Assembly: GCF_905147045.1 (NCBI RefSeq)
Contig: NC_065895.1
Coordinates: 1,927,001-1,991,000, forward strand
Length of the DNA: 64,000 nt
Source: Nymphalis io
Lineage: Eukaryota > Arthropoda > Insecta > Lepidoptera > Nymphalidae
Direction of reading: 5' to 3'
Shown: positions 1 through 8,351 of the stretch, one piece after another
Position numbering within the stretch: the stretch's first letter is position 1
Layout: every line of letters starts with the position of its first letter
Translations under genes and position numbers: made by a program
The notes under the pieces: model-generated
Databases searched by the model: none
The model's input: only the letters and a program-made list of their open reading frames with translations
What the model was told of the DNA's origin: nothing

Positions 1-701
1 ACGTGTTAAAACTGTAATGAAAGGTATATTTAGTAACAAGTTATGTATTTATATATAAATGTTATGTATTAATATATAAATATTATGTAATATTTATTGC
101 ACTCAATAACTGAAAGATATAAAGAAATTGGTGCCAGTCACCAAAGAGTAAGGTAATACAGACGGATCTCTTTTCAATCTACATTATTTATAGATAGCAA
201 AAGTATATAGATTAATATGGCGACGAAATATATAAACATATGTAATAATCCTAGATAAGTAATCTGTTCATGTATATCCTCAGCATTACCAATGCGTTGC
301 TAAATTATATTAAAAATCTTTATCCTATTTTGACAAAGATAATAAATCAATCAATATGCAATTCGATAATTGTATCAATTAAAAGAAACCCTTTTACTTC
401 ATATGGGTTAACAGTGTTACAAACACTCCCTGTTTAGTTACCACCCTCTTATCAATTAATCTACTGTAAAATATCAATACTTTGTATTGATGTGTGCTTG
501 TACATATAAGGGGCTTCATTTCAATTCCACCGTTGATGTCGCGAAGGAGTGGTTTCTACTTTTTCCCATGTATGCCCAGAACATTTTTTGGGACCGATTT
601 CAACAATTTTCAATATAAGTATTTTGTAATTTTTAATTCTAAAAGTATTTTTGTTTTGATGGGACGAAAGAGATACCATGAGTTAAAAACTTATAACTTA
701 C
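1..701. other. Left flank, inside intron 2 of parcas; no further exon seen
   Basis: This AT-rich stretch lies downstream of the second parcas exon on the minus strand. The minus strand was read for the next expected SH3BP5-family segment (a long coiled coil), and none was found, so the remaining exons should lie left of the window. The short open frames here have no family resemblance. Confidence 0.5.
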
Positions 702-3700
702 ATCAAGCTCCAATTCCAACTTATTTATTTCGTCTGTGGCCGCGTTCAATTTCTCCAACTCCACCTGAAACGTTTTGAAGAATTTAAGACAATCGCACGG
801 TACACGAACGCGATAATCCCAAACGAATGGCAGCAGCAAGCAACATGTAGAGACGGGAAACATTCGTGACATTATGGATCGAAATTATCTTACACACGCA
901 AATTATCTTCAGATAAATACATCATAATTTTATCTATGTACCTTATGAAAAACGTTTCCTGTCCCTACAACGTAAAGCGCCTACATTATATATATAGAAA
1001 TATACTTACATAGAATAACTATATCAGTTCAACGACAACGGTAAAGTAAAAATCATTTAAAATACTTAATATTTATTTCAAATTATCATCAATTTACATA
1101 CACATTCAATTATGCATGCCGTAAATTTTACGATACAAAAATATTACTCGTTAATTGTATCAGGGGATTCTCGAAACGAATTAAAATTTTGAAAATAATT
1201 ACATTTTACATACTTAAAATTTCATCTTGACACGTCTGTATTTGTTTTGTATCTTATATATATTTCATTTATATTAATGGAATGGTTGGAGTTGTACTAA
1301 AAAGTATATAGTTTATGCTAATTATGATTACAATATTGAACACTTCACATTGGTAAAGGTTTTCGTTACAATGCTATTTTATTATGAGACGTTTTTAGGC
1401 CGAGGTATTAATATAATATATATATATATTTATGAATATAAAAATATAAACAAAATGAGATTACACTTGAGTAATTTAAACGTGAATACTATGTGCTATA
1501 TAAGCATTGATTATAATAAACATTTAAAAACAAATTAATCCTAAACTAACAATTTATATGAAAAAAATAACCTCCGGTGGTAGAAAAGTGCTGTTAAAAA
1601 CTTAAGTATGTTAAGTAGTTATATAAGACGAAATATTATTTATAGAATAATAAAAAAAACCCAACGTTACATTAAGAGATTCAAATAAAATCAATTTAAT
1701 TGATTAAATTGTTTGTTATCGAATCCAATTCATGGGAACCTAAAAAAATTAACTCTTGCAACATTTATTTTTAATATTTTTAAAGATATTTATTTTAGTT
1801 AATCAATATCAGTATAATAAAAAAAAGAAAATGTTGAGCAACCTTTGCCACAACACATTAAGTTCATTACCTCAACTTTAATTTCTGCATTTCTAACAAT
1901 AATAATTATTATTTTTATTATTTCGGTTAAATTGTAGTTATTTATAAAATAGTTAAATCCCTTATTTATTATCTGTACTAATAAATTGTAATAATATGTT
2001 TAATTATAAATAAACAAACAAACAAAAATTAAATTGTACCTGTATGTAATACATAATTATATGACGACATACAACAAATGTATCAAATATTATTATTTAT
2101 AGAGCAATAGTATATCTTTATTATTGACCTCGGGAGGTAGATAGTGATTAAACAATGTTAAAATTTATTGAAATGCTGTTGATAAATAGTCAATAAAAGT
2201 TATTTTAAAGCTTTATTTCTTGGTGTTAGAATGCGATGAGCTTACAAAAATAATACAAGTCATTGCAACTGTAGAATTTGTGATGACAGAATCAGTTCAG
2301 AACTGAGTAACTAGTCACTTAATTTATTTTATTATCTATAGCATGTATGAAAATTTTATGAAAAAAATTATATACATTTTATGACTCAAAGAGTCATGAA
2401 TGGCACATCTATACACTCGAGAAATGTTAGTGTAGCTGCAAAGATACATTCATAATTCGAAAATAATAATAATTAAGAACTGTCATACTACAACTAACAG
2501 TTTAACCAGGAAATATTGACATATAATGCAATCTAATATAATCATATCAGTGGACAGGAAACAGTCCCATAAGGTACCAAAGATTTACATTTCATTAAAT
2601 ATGACCCGAAACTATGCCTTATATTCCAATAGTTTACTTAGCATGCAAAATTTATAGAATATTGGACCAATCATTGTGTATCACTATCACAAATATATTT
2701 TCCGGATACGAACCGACGTTTTACAAGAGATAGACGATACCCACTCCCGATGAGTTCAAACTCAATGCCCGATAGTGTTGCTCCTTCACAATTGAACTGA
2801 GCAGAAATTGTAGTCTTTGTAGATGGTCCTGTGGCTAACTCAAAGCGCGCTCTCAGCGATCCCACGCCTTTATCTTCTGAATGTTGCGACAGCTCAGTAA
2901 ATCGCCACATAGCCTGTTCATTCTCTGAATTCCATGTGTTTTTAGGCATTGCAATTACATTTTTTACTGAACCATTCATTGGTACACACACTGAAACATT
3001 TAGCAAGGGTGATGGTGGGCTCATTGCATGAAGATTGTACTTGTAATCTACTTTAAGATCAGTATGGTCGCGCTCGCACTTCCAATAAGATACCATTTGT
3101 AGTGGACATGACGCTGCACCAGTCTTAGGTCGTATTTGATACTTCAATATATCAACATTGAAATATTGCGCTGTAGGATTCTTTTCAGACTGTCTTTTTA
3201 ACAGGGAAGTTAATGCCGGCATGTTAAATTCAACAACTGTCGTATCACGGGTAGACATCATTGCATTTATGCTTATCAGTTGTTTATTAGGCAAGACATT
3301 GTCCAGTCTATGTATATTTTTTAGTCTAAAACAAAGTTTAGCTGGATTGGGATTATTAGCCAGAACACCAACAATGCCTGTTGGAAATGATAACATCATA
3401 TCGCCCGACATTTTCACTTGACATTTAGATTCCTCAGTCCCTCTAAAATAGGAGTGTATTATTTCATGGAATGCTACCGCTAAGGGTATAGTGTCTGCCA
3501 TACCAATTGTGAGTGGCGAGGGGCCACGCGACCCAGACGAGCCTGCTGTTCTAAAATCACCCTCGGAACGTCTAGACGGCGGACGGGGTAGGGAAATGGT
3601 AGATATTGTTGGCGTCGATGTTCTAAAGTTCGATTGAGACATTTCGCCAACCTCAGAGAACAAATCACCAACATCAGCTGTTGAAATGGGGGTGGGACTT

Positions 3701-5476
3701 TCGAGTAAATGTGACTGATTTGTTTGTAAAGGTGCATAGGGGTTTGAGACATTACCATGTGGGGAAGCTGGGTTACTGGGGTTGGGACTTTGGAAGAAGT
3801 TTAAATCTAATAAATCACTGCTTGCTTTACTTGTATTTGCATTTGAACCTCGTCTTGTTGTACCAATTTTATATAAGCTAATATTTTCCACTGTAGCTCT
3901 GAGCTCATCAACACTCGCTGACATAGGAGCATTCCCATTGCTTATTGGTTTTATTTCAACATGAATTTTTTGTTCTCTCTCCTCTTCAGAATCTGAATCT
4001 GAGGAGGAATAACCACTGCCCTTTTCATCTTTAGGTCTTATGCAGAATCCTTCTTCATCAACTTCTGGAGAGTTCATAAGATCATCTTTTGTTGCAATCT
4101 CTTCCTCCTTTTCATCTAAATCAGACTTGTCACCAGCATTAGAATTTTCAGAAATTTCATCTTTTTTCTTTTTTGATTTTTTAAGTTTAGTCTTAGTCCT
4201 TCTGCTACGAAGGAACCATTTAGACTCTCGAAGTGTAGTTCTGTTCATGTTATCGTCTTTATCTGGAACTACAGGAGTAGCCGGTGTTCCACTGGGACTT
4301 GAAGGTGCCGAGCATGGAGCTCCACCTTCAATACTAACACTGGGTTCATCTTTGCTTTGAAAATTTGGTGTAAACAAGTTAAGAAGCGAGGTGGTTCTTC
4401 TTGAAGTTTTAGTTGCAAATGATGGTTCTTTTTTGGCTGCTTTAGCAGTTTGAGGTGGTTTGTGTGATCCATTAGACACTGTGGAAATCTGATCTACTTC
4501 TGATATAGAATTATTAGCAGAACCTGGCTTTGGTAATGATGGTGGCAGTTCTACTAAATTTGCCTTCTCTAAAGCATTGTACTTCTCAACAAGAAACTGT
4601 TCTAGCAGTTTATCTACTGTTAATTCGAGACACTGGTGCTTAAAATCTCTATGCACTTGGCCCATAAGATCATGATTGTTTTGAATAATATCCGCATAAG
4701 CATTTACAAATTGTTTCATCTGCTTTAAGTGAGCTTCCTCAACATCCTGGAAGTGTTTACAGGTTTGGGTCATTTTTTTCTCAAAATCTTGTTTCACCAA
4801 GCTGTATTTCTCTGCTAGCTGCCTGTAGTCTTCATGTAACTTTTTTATTTTTACCTCAGCTTTCTCTATATCTTTTGCTGATGCATTTTCCTTTCGCAGT
4901 TTTTCTAATTCAGCCGATTTGGATGTATAAACATCCTTTGCTTTCTGTAAAGCTTGCTTTGTGTTTTGAATTAGTAAAACTACTTCTAGTGTACTTGATT
5001 CAGAATCTTTGACAGCTTTGTGCTTTTTATGAAGCTCTTCAGCATATCTAGCAACATCTTTCACAAGCTCACTAACTTTTTGAAACATGTGTTGATGTAA
5101 ATTCGATAATTTTTCGGCAGAACATTTGAGTACACCCCAAAAAGGCGCAAAAGTGCCTTGAGCGCAGTTACTGTTCGCTTGTTTCGCTAATTTAGCTAGA
5201 AGTTTCGAATTTGATTCCTCTATATTCGACCTTTCTCTAAGATACTCTGAGAGTTCCTTGCTCGCTATCAGTCCGTATTTCATGTTTTGATATAGAATAT
5301 CATATCCATTGTGCTCGTTGGCGAAATAATCTACAAAGTTGACACTCATCTTTGCTGGTACAAAGGCAACGATTAGTTACTCAATACATTATTTTTCACT
5401 CACTGACCTGAATTCTAGGGTCGAGCTCAGTATCACCATTGTCGTCAGCTGGAATAGTGAACGAGGATTCTTCCAT
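702..5476 (-). CDS. pcs: SH3BP5/parcas-family Rab11 GEF, N-terminal two coding exons (partial)
   Basis: Two minus-strand exons join in frame. Exon 1 runs from 5476 down to 5408 (23 codons, from MEESS to LDPRIQ) and ends at a good donor, CAG|GTCAGT. Exon 2 runs from 764 down to 702 (21 codons, from VELEKLN to LELELD), with TTTCAG before it and GTAAGT after it; both junctions are phase 0. The joined DPRIQ-VELEKLNAATDEIN matches the conserved start of the SH3BP5 coiled-coil domain (human has DPRIQ followed by GELEKLN). Family members such as Drosophila parcas and C. elegans REI-1 are known to act as Rab11 guanine-nucleotide exchange factors in recycling and secretory traffic. The start has an ideal context (A at -3, G at +4). 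The gene is incomplete: most of the coiled coil lies left of the window. Intron 1 (765-5407) contains the whole FCHO gene on the same strand. Confidence 0.85.
765..2670 (-). other. FCHO 3' UTR and remaining parcas intron 1
   Basis: There is no coding signal. This AT-rich stretch should hold the 3' UTR of FCHO, which ends at 2671, and then intronic sequence leading to parcas exon 2. The open frame at 1350-1538 is low-complexity AT and is not credible. No SINE copies were found here, in contrast to the right half of the window. Confidence 0.5.
2212..2217 (-). terminator. Candidate polyadenylation signal for FCHO
   Basis: TTTATT on the plus strand reads AATAAA on the minus strand, about 450 bases beyond the FCHO stop. 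Other TTTATT strings occur nearby (for example around 2322), so the choice is tentative and the site could be incidental in AT-rich DNA. Confidence 0.3.
2671..5349 (-). CDS. FCHO: FCHO-type F-BAR and mu-homology domain protein, single exon
   Basis: An uninterrupted 892-residue frame. Residues 1 to about 270 form an F-BAR domain, starting MSVNFVDYFANEHNGYDILY, with long heptad-rich helices. Next comes a serine/proline-rich and acidic linker with a basic lysine-rich patch (KTKLKKSKKKKDE). From about 620 to the end is a mu-homology domain, starting near PLAVAFHEIIHSYFRG. This is the full FCHo1/2 layout and normal length. The family bends the plasma membrane and recruits AP-2, Eps15 and intersectin when clathrin-coated pits start. 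The ATG at 5349 has A at -3 and matches the conserved family N-terminus. Animal FCHO genes usually have many introns, so an intronless version nested in parcas intron 1 suggests retroposition or intron loss. A splice-acceptor-like TTGTACCAG ends at 5355, just before the ATG, so a spliced upstream 5' UTR is possible. Confidence 0.93.
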   Translation of the reverse strand: MSVNFVDYFANEHNGYDILYQNMKYGLIASKELSEYLRERSNIEESNSKLLAKLAKQANSNCAQGTFAPFWGVLKCSAEKLSNLHQHMFQKVSELVKDVARYAEELHKKHKAVKDSESSTLEVVLLIQNTKQALQKAKDVYTSKSAELEKLRKENASAKDIEKAEVKIKKLHEDYRQLAEKYSLVKQDFEKKMTQTCKHFQDVEEAHLKQMKQFVNAYADIIQNNHDLMGQVHRDFKHQCLELTVDKLLEQFLVEKYNALEKANLVELPPSLPKPGSANNSISEVDQISTVSNGSHKPPQTAKAAKKEPSFATKTSRRTTSLLNLFTPNFQSKDEPSVSIEGGAPCSAPSSPSGTPATPVVPDKDDNMNRTTLRESKWFLRSRRTKTKLKKSKKKKDEISENSNAGDKSDLDEKEEEIATKDDLMNSPEVDEEGFCIRPKDEKGSGYSSSDSDSEEEREQKIHVEIKPISNGNAPMSASVDELRATVENISLYKIGTTRRGSNANTSKASSDLLDLNFFQSPNPSNPASPHGNVSNPYAPLQTNQSHLLESPTPISTADVGDLFSEVGEMSQSNFRTSTPTISTISLPRPPSRRSEGDFRTAGSSGSRGPSPLTIGMADTIPLAVAFHEIIHSYFRGTEESKCQVKMSGDMMLSFPTGIVGVLANNPNPAKLCFRLKNIHRLDNVLPNKQLISINAMMSTRDTTVVEFNMPALTSLLKRQSEKNPTAQYFNVDILKYQIRPKTGAASCPLQMVSYWKCERDHTDLKVDYKYNLHAMSPPSPLLNVSVCVPMNGSVKNVIAMPKNTWNSENEQAMWRFTELSQHSEDKGVGSLRARFELATGPSTKTTISAQFNCEGATLSGIEFELIGSGYRLSLVKRRFVSGKYICDSDTQ
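5350..5407 (-). promoter_or_regulatory. 58-base spacer between parcas exon 1 donor and FCHO start codon
   Basis: The spacer starts with the parcas donor GTCAGTGAG and ends with TACCAGCAAAG just before the FCHO ATG. If the parcas donor is not used, the parcas AUG opens a 26-codon upstream frame that stops at TGA 5396-5398, 46 bases before the FCHO AUG. If 5407 were spliced to 5355, the parcas frame would stop two codons later. Neither product is a fusion protein. Confidence 0.6.
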
Positions 5477-6698
5477 GGTAGTGTCTACAACTAGGAAGCC
5501 GCCCAATCACCTAAATTACATCACCGACACAGTAATGGACAGCGTCACCGTCACTTCACTTTTAATTATTCTAATAAATTTTTAGATGCACATCATATAA
5601 AATTTGGTCACAATATAGAGCCAAACCCTTATCAAATTACTAGACGAGTTTAATTGGCAAAACTAATCAAATAAAGAATTTTCATACAAGATGACGTCCA
5701 CTTTCTTGACGTCAAATCATAATAATAGACAACTTTTTTACAGCGTAGTGCTATGCTTGATATTAATAATGAAACTTAATCGTATTTAACATATCTGTAA
5801 TCACTACTTTATATATATTATTAATTTACCTTTTTTAAAAAGAAAAAAACTATTTAATTATTATTTATTTACGAATACTTCTTTTCTTAGGTTTTATTAA
5901 CAATTAATATTTATTGCCAAAGGCGTATAAATGTCTAAAGATTGGAAATAGTAAATTATCAATTGTATTTTTAACGCTTATATTCAGACGTTAAATAATA
6001 TTTATTGAACTCATTGTAATAATATTTATATTCATTATAAAAAATTTCATCGACATACTGATTATGAATAATATTCAATATTCTCTATAAATAACAAATT
6101 ATATTATTGATATATTTTTACATTTATATTATAAAAAATTGCCATTAAAACAAAAAGTTTATTATATAAACTTTTTTTTAAATAAAGTTTTTGTTACGTA
6201 AGTATAATTCGATTTTAAAATAAAATTATTTATGAATCGATTATTATTTTAACCCATATTCCAGTAATAGTTCATCACAACACTATCAAAACACTTTTGT
6301 CTATACTTGTCTACGCTATTACCCTTCCAAATTAAAAATTAACTAGATTTTGCCCATACCTTATAGTTTTGCTCTCTTATATACATTAGGATATATGGCA
6401 CATGACAATGAAAACAAGGTTTCATGGTTTGTTGGACATCATTTTTTTTAGTAGGGTAATGATGCTTTATCAACTTGTCGAATTTGACGTAAAACAACTT
6501 CAATTTGATCATTTTGATCCAGTTTCGTTGTTTCATTGAAGAGTATTTGCTTTAAAAGGAAAATCTTTCTATGAGTGACATAAGCAACTGTTGCAATATA
6601 TTACTGGACGAACCCATTTTCCATCGCGTGCTCAAGGCATATTTCTGAAACGGTGATAACAGTCAATCTGTATGCAACTGTTACGCGTTACCTCGACT
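5477..6698. promoter_or_regulatory. Divergent promoter region between parcas/FCHO and Sds3
   Basis: This 1.2-kb AT-rich interval separates the minus-strand parcas start from the plus-strand Sds3 start and must hold both promoters. Two CRE-like sites sit close together: TGACGTCC at 5692-5699 and the perfect palindrome TGACGTCA at 5707-5714, about 220-240 bases upstream of the parcas ATG. No TATA box is obvious for either gene. The open frame at 6339-6536 has no recognisable protein. Confidence 0.5.
5692..5714. promoter_or_regulatory. Paired CRE/ATF-like sites
   Basis: TGACGTCC and TGACGTCA start 15 bases apart in the shared upstream region of parcas/FCHO. The core matches the established CREB/ATF bZIP site. 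Function is inferred from the motif and position only. Confidence 0.4.
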
Positions 6699-8312
6699 AT
6701 GTCTTACCAAGGATCACTATATTCGGGGCCGGGGGATGAGTACGACTTTGAAGACGATGGGTACGATGATTTAGATGAATATAGGGATCCAGAAGATTCA
6801 TTGCCGCAACTACCAATGGATGATAGTGATGAAGGTATGTTTTGTTTATAACTTGCGTAGCTATCCTATTTTGGCGTCATATCATCTGTCTAAACTTGTT
6901 ATTCTTGACGAACATGCATATTGTGCTTGTAAACAGAGATTGCGTAATCTTCATAACGTTAGATATAATTTGTTTCTTATCAAACTATCTTCCCGCCTTT
7001 CGACGTGAACCATGTCCGTGACGTAATTCGTGGACTGATAGACGTAAGACAACTTTCTCTTTGCCCAAATAAGTCTCATTTTTGTGTCAGCATTTTTTTT
7101 TTGTAATAATTTCCAAGTTATAACTTTAAAAAATTAAGAGAAATTATTATATCAAAAAAAATTTAGAATAGTATAGACTGCTGTCGAAATTTGTGTTTGT
7201 AACACCTGTTTTTAAAAATTTCGTTGCTCGAAATTCGATCAAAGTTTTTCGTGCTCATTTATGGCACAGTAGCTTTCACACGGTAACTTTGACACAAGTT
7301 TCATAGTTTAAGTGATAAAAAATTACCTATATGTAGTATACATATAATGGTAACTAAAAAAAACCTTAAAATTTCAGACACAGAAGAGGCCAGTGAAACA
7401 GATATACCCAACAATGATGAACCACTTGAAATCAAGGAACAGTAAGTAATTCTGTTTTACTTTTGAATTCCCTTCATAATACAATAGAAGAAAAATCTGA
7501 TATAACTTATTTTTCTAAAATTTATTAAAATATTTGTATTTAAATAAAAAAAAATAAGATTTATACAGCTGCCTAATTCATTAATAAAAAACCATATTAT
7601 AATTCACATTATTATCTGAATTTTATGAATTATGCAAATGTGAAATACAAATTTAAAATTTACACAATACATAAATCAACCGTAGACATTTATCTTTTCT
7701 TTTTCAGGATGTACCAAGACAAGCTTGTTAACTTGAAGAAACAGCTACAGCAGCTTGAGGAAAATATACATCCAGAATTCTTAAGACGGGTGAAAAGGTT
7801 GGAGCACCAACTACATGAGCGTTTACGTCTAAACAGGATTTACAAGTTAGATGTTTAACATTAAATAATTATTTATTTAATTTAATTAACAAGCGATTGC
7901 ACACAAAATATAACTGTTTTACATATTATTAATTATTGATTAGCAGCAGTTTTGTTAAACTAATTTATGAAATGATGGTTATTGAAAAAATCCACAGCAT
8001 TCTTTAACCAAACAATATTTATAAGTATGTCTGCTATCGATTAAAAGGTTAAAGGCGTGTTTTTATTCAATAACGGACTTTACCAACCAACCTTATATAT
8101 AGGCCTCTGCATCTTTGACAGATGATTTAAGCGGCATCGCAAAGGCACTTGCGTTCATGACTGAAAAGACCAACCAACCTTAGGAAGTGCATAAATATTT
8201 TGAATTGTAATTTTAAAAAATAATTTTACTATACCTACAAAATCATGTGTGATATACTTAAAATCATGTAAAATTATATAATATCTAATAAGAATAATAA
8301 TTTAACTTGTCT

Positions 8313-8351
<39 letters not shown>

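Noticed and set aside
5356..5407. A 52-base intron joining parcas exon 1 to FCHO as a fusion protein
   Set aside because: Splicing 5407 to 5355 gives an in-frame stop before the FCHO ATG, so no fusion results.
6672..6698. Sds3 start at the in-frame ATG 6672
   Set aside because: T at -3 is a weak context and the extra nine residues do not fit the acidic family N-terminus; kept only as an alternative.
7846..7857. Sds3 exon 3 ending at its own stop codon (short isoform)
   Set aside because: Reading through to TAA 7855-7857 would give a truncated protein; the donor at 7846 restores the frame and the human spacing.
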